From: Cymbidium sinense | Lineage: Eukaryota > Streptophyta > Magnoliopsida > Asparagales > Orchidaceae | DNA length: 64,000 nucleotides | Assembly (NCBI GenBank): GCA_021442155.1 | Contig: JAKCPB010001421.1 | Span: forward strand, 1-64,000 | Direction of reading: 5' to 3' | Shown here: piece after piece, positions 35,354 to 46,345 of the stretch | Layout: the number at the start of each line of letters is the position of its first letter | Numbering within the stretch: position 1 is the stretch's first letter | Made by a program: the position numbers and the translations under genes | Notes under the pieces: model-generated | What the model was told of the DNA's origin: nothing | The model's database searches: none | What the model saw: the letters and a program-made list of their open reading frames with translations, nothing else

Positions 35354-36660
35354 ATGGCATTTAGCCGTTTGCATGATGTTTTCTCATTGACCATGGCTGT
35401 GGTGAGTTCTATTCCTTGGGTTCCACCTCAAAATATGTATGTTTCAGCTAGGGCAGCTAACATTTTGAGAATTGGTGGCCCTAATGTTGCAGCTTCTACT
35501 AAATCTTTTAAGGAAGTGCTCTTTGGTAAGATTTCTCCCTCTGTTGATTCGATTAATCTCATTTTGATGTCTTTTAGATGTTTTTCGGCCATAATGTGCT
35601 CTGATGTGGATGTTGAAAAGTTGGAAAAACCCTTTGAATTTTCTCTTTTCAATAAGTTTTCTTTGCGTCATCCAAATTTGGATAAGATCTGCTCTTTTAT
35701 CCATAATATCAAGCTTACGGGTGCCTTCTCAATTGGTCTTATTGACCTTCGGCATATCCTGATTCAACTTTCTAATGATCTGAATTATTCTTATGTTTTT
35801 TGTGTCATTCTTAGTTCATATTTAATTATCAAAATTGTTTGCTGAAGTGGTCACCCCTTTTTGACATTAAGTAGGAATATGCTATTATCCCTATGTGGTT
35901 ATCTCTTCCTAATATGCGCATTCATTTTGTTTCCCATCATGTGCTTTTTGCTATCAGGGCTTTATTTTTTGAGACTTTGTAACTTGACCAAGCGATCGCT
36001 GAATGATCTCACCCTTTTGTGGCACAAATCCTCGTGGAATTAGATATAACTAAAAAATACCCTAAGGAAGTTTGGATTGGCTCTAAAAAATATGGGTATT
36101 CATAAAAGGTTGAATTGGAGAACCTTCTAATTTTTGGTCTGGACAATTCAGAATATTTTATTCTCCATCCCCACTTAAAAAAATAGAATTCTTCCTAATG
36201 AAAATGTTGTCTCTACATCAATTCTACTTATGTTCAAAATTGGCCTCATATCTAAGGATGGTATGAAGGTTGTTATTGTTGATTCCTTGGATATTGGGGT
36301 TAATCCTGTTGAACATGTTTTGACTTCTAATGTTGGTAGGGATTCAACCAATATTCAATATATGAAAGATGATTTACCTTTATTCCTTCTTCGAATTTGA
36401 ATATATCTAATGTGGAGAATAATAAATTCTATAAGTTATTAGAAGATAATTCTATTTCTTTTAATTCTATTCCAACATCTATGCCGGCTTTGGTCGATGA
36501 AAATGAAGCTTTTAATGAGGATTTAAATGATGTCGAGCATGCTGAAAACATTTCTTATCTGGATTTTACAAATTGTACTTTAAATTTTTCTAAATCATCA
36601 AAAAACACTAGATCTGTTGCGGCGTCTCACTCCTCTCTTAATAACCTTTGCTTAACCCCC
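35354..36660 (+). pseudogene. LINE-C ORF1 (gag-like)
   Basis: The first frame (35354-35845, 163 codons) starts at ATG (MAFSRLHDVFSL) and contains AASTKSFKEVLFGKIS, DVDVEKLEKPFEFSLFNKFS and LRHPNLDKICSFI, all paralleling LINE-B ORF1. This matches the N-terminal domain of plant LINE ORF1 proteins, which bind element RNA. A frameshift follows. The zinc-knuckle region expected near 36130 has lost its cysteines (FGLDNSEYFILHP). The acidic C-terminal part is open at 36397-36699 (DENEAFNEDLNDVEHAEN). ORF1 ends close to the start of the endonuclease. Confidence 0.82.
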
Positions 36661-36677
36661 CTTTTTCTATTTTTCTT

Positions 36678-37370
36678 ATGTATAATTTTCTTGTTCTGAA
36701 TGTTAGAGGAATCGATACCCTCTCTATTCATAATTGTATTAGAAATTTTTGTCGCATTCGTAATATTTCTCTTCTTATTATTCAAGAGCTTCTTATTAAT
36801 GCTAATAAAATTAACCATTTTCCTAGAATGAGTGATTTCAATTAATCTTTCTCTATGTTAGTAATAAGAATTGGTGTTTTGGAATAATTTTGTTGAGGTC
36901 TATATTCTTGATGACTTTCATCAAGTTGTTAATGCTCAAATCTTTTATGGTGATTATTGTGTTTTGGGCTCTTTTCTTTATGCATGTTGTTATAGATTTG
37001 GTAGAAATATTCTTTAGGATAATTTAAGGAATTTTGCTACCTCTGTCAACAAACCTTGGTTTATTGGTGGTGATTTCAACACCATTTTATTCTCTTCTAA
37101 ATGGAGTGGTGATTGCTCTCCTATTATTTCTTCCATGGAAGATTTCTACAATATGATCCTTGATTATAATTTAATTGATATTGCCTTTAAGGGCTCTAAT
37201 TATACTTGGCAAAACTCTAGACTTTGGCAAAGGTTGGACCAAATTCCTTTTAATAGTCATTGGATTACTCAATGGCCTAATACTTTTGTTGACCATTTAA
37301 GCAGAACATTGTCAAATCATGCTTCTCTTCTAATTTCTACTAAAGATAATTCTAATAGACTATAAACCCT
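36678..37370 (+). pseudogene. LINE-C endonuclease domain of ORF2
   Basis: This is an apurinic-type endonuclease, which nicks target DNA to prime reverse transcription. It starts at ATG 36678 (MYNFLVLNVRGIDTLSIHN), with LLIIQELL matching the metal-binding QE of this family. After decayed sequence, GGDFNTILF (37066-37080 for GGDFN), GSNYTWQNSRLWQRLDQIPF and LSNHASLLI (family: SDHxPLL, here Asn for Asp) follow in the right order. Frame breaks lie between about 36845 and 37060. The DFN and RLD motifs are intact. Confidence 0.86.
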
Positions 37371-37559
37371 ATCTCCTTTTAGATTTCAAAACATGTGGAT
37401 TCAACATAATGATTTTTTTAATGTTGTGGATAATAAGTGGAATGCTCCTTTACATTGTGATAATTTTATTATGGGGATGAATAGACTTTGGTTTAAACTT
37501 AAAAGACTTAAACAAAATTTGGGCTAGTAGAATAAGTATTATTTTAAAACCATTTAGCT

Positions 37560-38140
37560 AATATTAAAGATATGGAAAAATTGATTTGTGATCTTGAAGT
37601 CTCTATTAAGTCTAATCCTTCTAAGGTTTTAGACTTGACTGAGCTGAAAGATAAACTTGTTAACTTCCAAAATATGCAAGAGACTTATTAGCACCAAAAA
37701 GCTGCTAGTAAACATATTATGGATGGTGACAAGAATACTAAGTATTTCCATTCTTTAGTTAATAAAAAGAGAACTTTAAATTATACTCAAAAAATTAAAA
37801 ATTATAATGGAGATTGGATTATGGAGAATAATGATTTTAAGAAATCAGTTATTAATTACTTTAGAAATATGCTGAATTAGAATTTCACTTATGAAGTTAT
37901 TTCTCAATCCCACTTGATTCCTTCCATTATTACTAATGATGATAATGATTTTCTTACCATTGTGCTTAATGAAAATTTCAAATTTCAAATTTCTGAATAG
38001 CATGAACATAGATTATGTTGCTAGTCTGGAGGGTTTCACTACTTAATTTTTTCAAAAATGTTGGCTTATAATTAAAAATTATTTGACTGAGGTTCTGATT
38101 GCTTTTTTTTAATGATAATTCTTTTCCTAGATATTTTTCT
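37560..38140 (+). pseudogene. LINE-C ORF2 linker between endonuclease and reverse transcriptase
   Basis: In pieces this reads LVNFQNMQETY, HQKAASKHIMDGDKNTKYF and LIPSIITNDDNDF. It lines up with LINE-D (LINYQNMEETYWHQKVANKH, IADGDRNTRYFHA, HLIPPMINNEDNH). The HxxGDxNTxYFH word is typical of plant L1-type ORF2. Stops (for example TAG in place of the Trp codon before HQK) interrupt it. Confidence 0.8.
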
Positions 38141-38149
38141 AGTACATCT

Positions 38150-38900
38150 ATTATTCTCAAACCTAAAAAAGATAATTCAGAGTATTGGAGTGATTTTAGA
38201 CCTATTAGTCTTTGCATCTTCTTCAATAAGCTGATTTCCAAAATTCTTACCAACAGACTTAGTACTTTACATAATTGAATTATCTCTCTCAACCAAATTA
38301 GTTTTGTTAGAGGTAGATCCATTTCTAATAATATTTTACTTGCCCAAGAATTAATTCATCATCTTGATGCCAAGACTAGAGGTGGCAACATTTTTTTGAA
38401 ATTAGATATTACCAAAGCCTTTGATAACCTCTCTTGGGATTTCCTTCTCCATATTCTGAATTTATTTGGGTTTTCTACTAAATTTAATTTTTTTATTAAA
38501 AATTGTATTAATAATGCCTGGTTTTTGATTTTGCTTAATGGAGAATCCTTGGGTTTCTTTCCCTCTTTCCATGGCTTACAACTAGTGGATCCTTTATCTC
38601 CTGCTATATTTATTATTATTGTTGAGTACTAATCTAGGAGCATCAATGATTTTTTTCTAAATAATCCTAGTATGTACTATCGAACACTTGGTGGTCTTCC
38701 TATTTTACATTTAAGTTTTGTAGATGATTTCATTATTTTTTGCAATGCTTCTATTCATCACATCAAGCATCTCAAGTCTTTTTTAAATAAATTTGGTAGA
38801 GAAAGTGGCCTTTCTATCAATGATAACAAAAGCTGTTTATCACTTCCTCTAGTATCTGCAATGATAAAATCAATAAAATCATGCATATACTAATTTTAAA
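38150..38900 (+). pseudogene. LINE-C reverse transcriptase domain
   Basis: The motifs are in order: IILKPKKDNSEYWSDFRPIS (with the family's RPIS), LINQ-type ISLNQISFVRGRSISNNIL, LKLDITKAFDNLSWDFLL (first catalytic Asp, from 38396), LQLVDPLSPAIFIIIVEY (family: GLRQGDPLSP; here a Val replaces Gly), and LSFVDDFIIF at 38714-38735 (catalytic pair Asp-Asp at 38723-38728; FADD/YADD is usual). A stop follows EY, and a second frame runs 38672-38893 to LSINDNKS. The enzyme copies element RNA at the nicked target. This copy is broken by at least two stops. Confidence 0.9.
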
Positions 38901-39099
38901 CATCAACACTTACCTCTTATGTACTAGGGTGCTCCGGTCTTTAAAGGCCCAAAATGTTCTCGTCTCTTTGATGAGTTAATTCAAAAAGTTTCAAAAAAAA
39001 ATTCTGTCTGGGAATTCCATTTACTTTCCTTTGGTGGTAGGCTCACTATTTTTAAAGCACCCTCAACTCAATGCCTCTTTATTTGATTTAAACTATTAT

Positions 39100-40240
39100 C
39101 CCCACTAATGCTACACTTATCAGAATTGATCATTTGCTTAACAAATTTTTTTGGGACTCCAATAATTCTACCAAAAGAATGCATTGGACATCTTGGCATA
39201 AATGTTGTGATCCTTGGAGAAGGTGCTCTTGGTTGTAAGCCTATTCATGAAGCTATCACTACCTTCTCTCATAGCTCTGGTGGAATTTTAGAAATAATGA
39301 TAGCCTTTGGGCTAATTTTATGATGAAAAAATATTGCCAAGGTAAATACCCCCTTAACTGTGCTTATAAAGTTGATGACTCTCTAATTTGGAAAAGGCTT
39401 TGCTCCATTAAATGGGTTACCAAACCATTAATATCTTTGGGTATTCATTCTGGTTCTTTCTTCTTTTAGCAAGATAATTGGATTGTCAATGACTCTATTG
39501 ACACCGTTTTCTCTGCCCACTCTATTGCTGCTATCAAAGTTAAATCTTTTTTGGCTTAATAATAATTGGAATGAAAGTAAACTTGAGAATTATATCCCTA
39601 TTTCTCTTTTTGACAACTTTAAAAATATCCCTATTTCTTTTAGCAAACCTGACCAAATTCTTTTTAAGCATTCTTATAATGGTGACATTCTTCTTAAAGT
39701 GGTTTGGAATTTTAATTGAGATAATCAAAACCCCTCTAATGTTTTTTTATTAAACTTTGGAACAATATCATTCCCATTTCCTATTCAGCTTTATCTTGGA
39801 GGATTTTGAATAACTTTATTCCTATGGACTCTTTGCCTTGGACTAAAGGGTTTTACTTAACTTCAAAGTGATATTATTGCTTTCATATTGGAAATGTAAA
39901 TCATGTTTTTATCAATGATGCTATTGCTTCTAAATTATGGTTTTGGTATGAAGATTTATTTAATACCAACTATTTTCAGGGTTCTAGTTCTTTATATCAA
40001 CTTCTTGAAGTCTGTTTCAAATATATTATGAAAGGTCATATCAATGTTTTAATTGCTATTTCCCTTATCTAGTTCATCTGGATGGATAGAAATATTGCTA
40101 AATATCATGGTATTCCAATGAACCATAAAATGATCCTGGCTATAACTAAAGAAAAAAATCATGCTCTTTTTAATGACAATCTTATTAGTAATATTCATTT
40201 TAGAGGTTATAAATTTATAGCTAAAAAATTGGGTATCATT
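39100..40240 (+). pseudogene. LINE-C ORF2 C-terminal linker with decayed zinc-binding region
   Basis: The region corresponds to the zf-RVT-like segment of plant LINE ORF2: WRILNNFIPMDSLPWTKGFYL near 39795-39860, followed by YYCFHIGNVNHVF and ASKLWFWYEDLF. Most of the cysteines expected in the zinc site are not in one frame. From 39552 onward the text aligns with the left end of LINE-A. Frameshifts are frequent. Confidence 0.72.
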
Positions 40241-40244
40241 CTGC

Positions 40245-40805
40245 GTGAGTTTAACTAGTGCTAGGATTATCCATTGGATTGAACCTAAAGATAATTTGAC
40301 TAAAGTGAATACTGATGGTTCTGTTGCTTCCAATAAATATGGTTGTGGTGGTATCCTTAAGGATTCTAAAGGTACTGTCATTTGTGCTATTACCAATCCT
40401 CTCAAAGCCTGTTCTATTTTTTTTGCTGAGCTTATGGTTGTTAATAAAACTATTGAAATTTTTTTGAATAGAGGTTTCCTCAACATCTGGATTGAAATTG
40501 ATGCTCTCTTGCTTCTTGACATGCTTAATTCCAAGAAAAATGGGAATACTGAATTATTTTATCTTCTTAATCATACTAAAAATTTTCTTTCTCAAGTTTA
40601 TTTTCAAATTTCCCACATCCTTCATGAAGGTATTGCTTGGGTTTATTACTTGGCTAACTTTAGTGACAACTTAACTGAGTTCATTTTATTTGACAACAAA
40701 ACTTTGCCTAAACTATTAAGAGGTTTGGTTAATTTGGATAATACTATATTTCCTTATCTCCGATTACAAATTCCTGGCTTGGTTTTTGCTATTGGTTTTT
40801 TATGA
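40245..40805 (+). pseudogene. LINE-C RNase H domain
   Basis: An open stretch of 186 codons covers the whole RNase H. It shows KVNTDGSVASNKYGCGGIL (first Asp at 40314-40316), FFAELMVVNKTIEIF (Glu), IWIEIDALLLLDML (Asp) and HILHEGIAWVYYLANFSDN. In the last motif the expected Asp before (Y/F)LAN is Tyr, so the fourth acidic site is lost; in LINE-A the Asp is present in the shifted frame. The frame has no start codon of its own and belongs to ORF2. Of all coding parts in the window it is the longest uninterrupted one from a recognisable family. Confidence 0.9.
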
Positions 40806-42645
40806 TCTTTCACTTTTGGTTGCTCCATATTAAACCCACTTTGGGTTGTGGTTATCTACTTATTTTCTCTCTTTGGCCTGAGCTGGGTTATGTTTTTGAT
40901 CTCTTACTTTTGGATTGGCCTGGGTTTTTCTACCTAGTGGTTATTGTATGTGCGATATTTTTTTGTTTTTTAGGTGGCTTCTATTTATGGCTGGGTGTTT
41001 ACCATAATTTTTCCTTGGCTATTTTTTATATCCACTTTTTGGGTTGTGGCTATGGCTATTTAAGATTTTTCTTTCTGTATGCATTTTTCCTCTTTTCTAG
41101 GCTAGTTGCTAACATACCTGAGTTTGATCTGCGACTGTGGTAATTGATAGGGTGGCTTTCTTGGCTGATTGTTTTCACTATTTTTTTCATTTTCTATCGG
41201 TGACTGATCTGGGGGGTTGTAGGTGGTTTATCTCTAGATTGATTTTGGCATGGTGGAGGTTGTTGGTTGGTTGTTATTTTCTCTATTTAGTTGACTCGGG
41301 CTTGGTAGTTGGTTTGATAATTTTGTTCTGTTTCTTTTGGTTATGGTTTTGACCTCCTCCTTGATTAGTCTTCCTCTTTTGGATACAGTGGCTTTGGGTT
41401 TGGGTATTATTCTGGATTGGCTGGTTGAAGGCTATTTTATGGCTGTTATGTTGTCCTCGGGTGTTGGTGGCTTGGTTGGGTGCCTTTATTGTTGTTGCTC
41501 ATGTTGGTAGGCTTGTAGTCTATCTTACTGGGCTTTATATTATTTTTGTCTTTGGCTGGCTATTCTACTTACCTAGATTAGATTTTCTTTAGCCTTGGTT
41601 GGGTTTGGTGGCTTCGGTTTTCTTCCACCCTTTCCTTGGCTATCTTGGGTGATTTTGGCTTGATGACTACTGTTGGTATTTACACTAACTTGGGTCTTCT
41701 ACTACTGTGGTGGTTGGCTAGGAGGATATGATGGCTGGCTAGTTTGGTTGGTTGTATTGGCTAACTGGGTTGTTTAGAGGGGTGGCTATTTTGGAAAATT
41801 TTTCTTACTCCTTTGGTGATTATACTGGGAACCTGCTGGTGTTCTTTCTGTGACATATATTTTACATTTCCTACTGCTTTGTTTATTTCTCTCTTGGTTA
41901 CAGCTGACCCCCTTTTTCTTGTTTAAGTGGTAGCCTTGTTGCCCACCCCTTTTACAGTTAAGATCGATGTTTTTACTAGCTCCTTTTTTTGCTTTGTTGG
42001 TGGAGGATATGAGCACTTGTATTTTTCCTTTTTGCTCTTGTTTGTCTTTGGTTTGTGTTGTTACCCCTGTCATGATGCTTGCTGCTTTTGAATTTGTTAC
42101 TCCTTTTTGGTGATGGCTTTGGTGGTGCTTTTATTATATTGTTGCTATCCTTGATGGTTGGTTGATTATCTGCCTTATTGGGCTTGGTTGTTCTAGTGGC
42201 TTGGTGGTTGGTTGTTATGTTTACTGTTTGGAGGATTTTACATTCTTGCTAGATGACAAACTTTGGATGATGGGCTACATGAGGTATGCTAGCTATGATG
42301 GCTTTGTAACACTAAAAAAGTTTTGGTGCTTACATATAGTGTTGCTCAATGAGATGATTGTGCGCAAGCCTATTCTTTACTATACTCCTTTATTTGCTCT
42401 TACTTTTATGGTTGCTTAATTATACTCATCCTTTCAAAAGTATGTTAGTTCTTTTATAGGTTGGGAGAGGTGGACCTTGTTGGTATCAGATGAACCAAAT
42501 GAAGTTTGCTGCTGCTCACATGGATTTTCTACTGTTGATTTTTTGGTTTTTCATTTGCTTTCTTTCCTTCATTATTGTAATAGTTAAGTGGTTTATCTCT
42601 TTAGGATTTCTTGTAGCTCTTTTTATAATTTTAATAATAAAATAA
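40806..42645 (+). other. LINE-C 3' UTR, G/T-rich
   Basis: About 1.8 kb of T/G-rich sequence (TTGGTTGG, GGTTGTGG, TTTTGGTT) is of the same type as in LINE-A and LINE-B. Short hydrophobic open frames (40802-41143, 41137-41352, 42162-42419) are compositional. A lysine-rich minus-strand frame at 41786-42073 has no recognised family. The element ends in a short TAATAATAAAATAAA tail instead of a pure A-run. Confidence 0.7.
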
Positions 42646-44131
42646 ACCCCAAACATAAACCCTATACAACCCCAAAAACCTAAACTAAAACCTTAACCCA
42701 ATCCAAAATCTAAACCCTAAACCCTAAACCATAAATCCAACAACCCTAACCACTAAACCCTAAACCTTAACCCAAAACCCTAAACATTAAACCCTAAAAA
42801 CCTAAAAACCTAAACCTAAACTAAATAAAACATAAAAATAAAATAAATAAATAAAACTTAAACATAAATAAAATAAAAAAATAAAATAAAATAAAAACTT
42901 AAACTAAAACCTAAACCTAAACCTAAACCTAAACGTAAAAAAAAAGAAAATAAAAAATAAAAAATAAACTAAAATAAAATAAATAAAAGCCTAAATTAAA
43001 TTAAAAAATAAAATAAACCTAAAAATAAAATGCCTAAATAAAATAAAAACTAAACATAAAAAAATAAACCTAAAAAAAACAAAACTAACTAAAAACCTAA
43101 ACCTAAAAAATAAACCTAAAAATTAACAAAAATAAAACCTAAACCCTAAACTAAAAATAAACTTAAATCTAAAATAAACAATATAAACTTAAACCTAAAC
43201 CTAAATAAAAATAAACTAAACTAAAATAAATAAAACCTAAACATTAACCAAAACTAAACTAAACCTAAACCCTAAACTAAACAAAATAAAATAAAGTAAA
43301 AGGAAACTTCAACCTAAACTAAAATCTAAAACCAAAAAATAAGCCTAAAATAAAAACCTAAAACTGAAACATAAAAAATAAAATAAAAACTGAAACCTAA
43401 ACCTAAAAATGAAAAATAAAACCTAAACCTAAAAATAAAATAAATAAAAAACATAAATTTAAATAAATAAACAAAATAAATTAACTAAACTAAAAAAATA
43501 AAAATAAACCTAAATTAAAATAAAAAAAATAAACTAAACTAAAATAAATAAAAAAAATTAATAAAATAAACTAAATAAACCTAAACCTACCAATTTACAT
43601 ACTTAAAAAAAAAACCTAAGCCCTAAACCCTAAACCCTAAATCCTGAACCTTAAACCCTAAACCCTAAACCTACAACCTTAAACCTACAACCCAAAACTT
43701 AAACCCTAAAAAAGCATAAACCCTAAACTTAAACCCTAAACCCTAAACCCTAAACCATAAAACCCTAAACCCTAAACTTTAAAAATGCTAAACCTTAAAG
43801 CCTAAACCCTAAAACTTAAACTAACCCTAAACCTTGAATACCTTAAATTCCAAAGCCTAAACACTAAACCCTAAACTTGAAACCCTAAAACCTATACCCT
43901 ATACCCTAAACCCTAAAACCCAAAACCCTAATACCCTAAACCCTAAACCATAACCCTAAACTCCAAACCCTAAAAGCTTAAACCTTAAAACCCTAAACAC
44001 TAAACCCTTAACCCTAAACCATAAACCTTAAACCCTAACCCTAAACCCCAAATCCTATACTTAAACCTAATGTAACTAAATAAATTAAAAAATAAACCTA
44101 AACCCTAAAAACTAATAAGGCTAAAACCTAA
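42646..44131 (+). repeat. Degenerate telomere-like and A-rich array
   Basis: CCCTAAA-like repeats (42646-42800) pass into A-rich derivatives to the boundary motif at 43584-43610. A dense CCCTAAA-like block follows (43615-44060), one of the best-kept in the window. The last ~60 bases are the GRP 5' flank (TGTAACTAAATAAATTAAAA). Confidence 0.88.
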
Positions 44132-44572
44132 GAATTGGCAGAACCTTAATGATAGGAACATCATCATCAACCAGGCTTAGTCTAGATATATTGGTGGAGG
44201 CACAGGCGATGGTGGAGGTCATTCCAGTGATGGTGGGGGATCTGGAGATGATGGTGGATATAGAGGTGGTGGTTGAAGCTGTGGTGGTTATGGGGGCAGA
44301 AGGAGAGATGGAGGTTATGTTCATGGTGATTACGGAGGGAGAGATCAGGAATATGATGTTGGATCCCATTACTCGAGAGGTTGAGGTGGTTCTGATTGAA
44401 ACTAGAGAAACTAAAGAATGGCCAAGGTAGTTATCTAAGAATTTTGATTTTCTCTATGCATGCTCATTTTACATCTATGTCATCGCTTGTGTCTTAGAAA
44501 GCTTGGTGTGTTACTTGGTTGATTAAATCGAAAAGAAGTGTTGAATCTAAATTTTCTCTTTGTTAAAAAAAA
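44132..44572 (+). pseudogene. GRP retrocopy 11
   Basis: From the common breakpoint (AGAATTGGCAGAACCTTAATG) the original frame reads N.QNLNDRNIIINQA, then the TAG shared with copies 6 and 10, then glycine-rich text. A 3' UTR lacking its first ~60 bases (it jumps from GAATGGCCAAG to GTAGTTATCTAAG) and an A-tail follow. The 93-codon frame at 44149-44430 is the shifted Val/Met-rich reading and not a real protein. Confidence 0.82.
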
Positions 44573-44833
44573 TAAAACTCTAAACCCTAAACTAAAACCT
44601 GAACCCCAGACCTAAAACCTAAACACTCAACTCTAAGTCCTAAACCCTGAAAACCCTACACATTAAATCCTAAACCCTAAAACCCAAAACCCTAAACCCT
44701 AAATCCCAAAACCTAAACCCTAAATCCTAAACCCTAAACCTTCAACTCAACCTAAACCCTAAACCCTAAACCCTAAAAAGCTAAAAACCTAAACCTAAAC
44801 TAAATAAAACTTGAAAATAAAGTAAAAAAAACT
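44573..44833 (+). repeat. Telomere-like array
   Basis: The GRP 3' flank (CCCTAAACTAAAACCTGAACC) and CCCTAAA-like repeats run up to the CAA-repeat tail of the RTE LINE. Confidence 0.85.
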
Positions 44834-46345
44834 AACAACAATAACAATAACAACAATAAATTTTAATCCCAAGGTTTACATGAATGTCTCCATTGGTTCT
44901 ATTATGTGTCAAATTCTCATTTAATTGGTATACTAAGATCATTTTTTATACATCTTAACCAAGTCTTTTAGGTCTACCTCTACCTTTCTTAACATAAGGA
45001 AAATCTAATGCATCTCTCTAATCAAATTGGACCATGCTTTATGGAAACCATCTAAGGCGACTCTCCCTAATCTTATCTATCACTGAGCTAATTTTTTCCT
45101 AACATACTCATTTTGCATTCTATCTCAGGGTAAAGCCACTCATCCACTGAGCATCCTCATCTCTGTAACACTTAACTTACTCTTATGTTTCTCTTTATTG
45201 GCCAACATATAAAGTCATCGTCTTACCACCATCTTATAAAATTTTCCTTAAGTTTAAGTGGAACTTTTCTATCACATAAGGCCGATGCATTCCTCCACTT
45301 CAACCATCCAACTTGAATTCTACTAATATTCCATCTATTTCACCATCATTTTGAACAATAGAGCCTAAATATTCAATCTCATCTTATTAATGACTTGATC
45401 ACCTAAAGTCACAACACTACCACTAAAATTTCTACAACTAAAATTACACTCCATATATTCAGTTTAGATGCTAAACTAAAACCTTTAGACTCTAAAGTTG
45501 ACCTCCATAATTCAACCGTGGACTCCTCTCTAGTCTTATCAACAAGAAGAATGTCATAAAAAAGCATACAGGTACATCTTCTTGTAAATGCCTCGTAAGA
45601 ACATCCATAACTAAAGTAAAAGATAAGGGCTTAATGTTGATCCTTGATGTAATCCAAAAATAGGAAAATAGTTTGTCAATCCTCCTTGTGTTTGGACACA
45701 AGTGACTCTAGTATACATATCCTTAATGACTTGAATATAACCAATATTAACTTTGTTCTAGAACTCTCCAAAGAACATCTCTTGAGACTTTATCATAAGC
45801 TTTCTAAATCAATAAATATCATATGTAGATCCTTTTATTTTCTATGCTTCCATCAAACCTCTTAACAAATGTATAGCATCCATAGTAGATCTACGGCATG
45901 AAACCAAATACAGAAACCTAAACATCGTAATCTATGCTCAATTACTCTTCCCATAATTTTAATGTATGGCACATTAACTTAATTCCTCTATAATTTGCAC
46001 AATCTTGTGCATCACCTTTATTCTTAAATATAGGAACCAACAAACTCTTTCTCCACTCATCGGCATCTTTTAGTCTTTAAAATAACATTAAAAGATTTGT
46101 AAGCCAAGAAATTCCTTGATCTCCTAAACATTTCCATACTTCTATTGAAATATTATCGGCCCTTGCTTTTCCACATTTCATTCTTTAAAGCTTCACTAAC
46201 CTATTTACTAATATAAAAAATGAAATATTTTTGTTTAGGGTATTAAGGTTGCTAAAATCAATCAAACCTATCCTTCATTGAAAAGTTTATTAAAATACCT
46301 CATCCACCTATTTTCAATATCTTTTCTAAGAAAAGCACTTTATTA
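44834..46345 (-). mobile_element. RTE-type LINE fragment 1
   Basis: On the minus strand this is the 3' half of an RTE-type LINE reverse transcriptase gene. Read on that strand, visible pieces are a decayed NYRGIKL/CHTLKLWE-like region (about 45960-46000), FMP.RSTMDAIHLL (about 45870-45905), IFIDLE.AYDKV (about 45790-45830, one frameshift), GLHQGSTLSP (45630-45658) and DDILLVDK (about 45537-45565, one base lost before DD). The element's 3' end is at left, with an AACAACAATAACAATAACAA tail (TTG-type on the minus strand), typical of RTE elements, which lack poly(A). The 5' end is truncated at about 46345. It is broken throughout. Confidence 0.85.

Larger units (their letters stand above)
35232..42645 (+). 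mobile_element. LINE-C: near full-length L1-type LINE with RNase H
   Basis: About 7.4 kb in the canonical order: short pyrimidine-rich 5' leader (35232-35353), ORF1 (from 35354), endonuclease (from about 36678), reverse transcriptase (about 38150-38900), a zinc-binding-like linker (about 39780-40000), RNase H (about 40245-40770), and a G/T-rich 3' UTR ending in TTAATAATAAAATAAA at about 42645. Stops and frameshifts in every domain show it cannot move by itself. The left flank is CTAACCCTAAACTC; the right flank (CCCCAAACATAAACCCTATAC) returns to telomere-like repeat. It sits on the + strand, like LINE-A, -B and -D. Confidence 0.92.

Noticed and set aside
41786..42073. Lysine-rich minus-strand frame as a gene
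   Set aside because: It lies inside the LINE-C 3' UTR, has no recognised motif, and fits the reverse reading of T-rich sequence.
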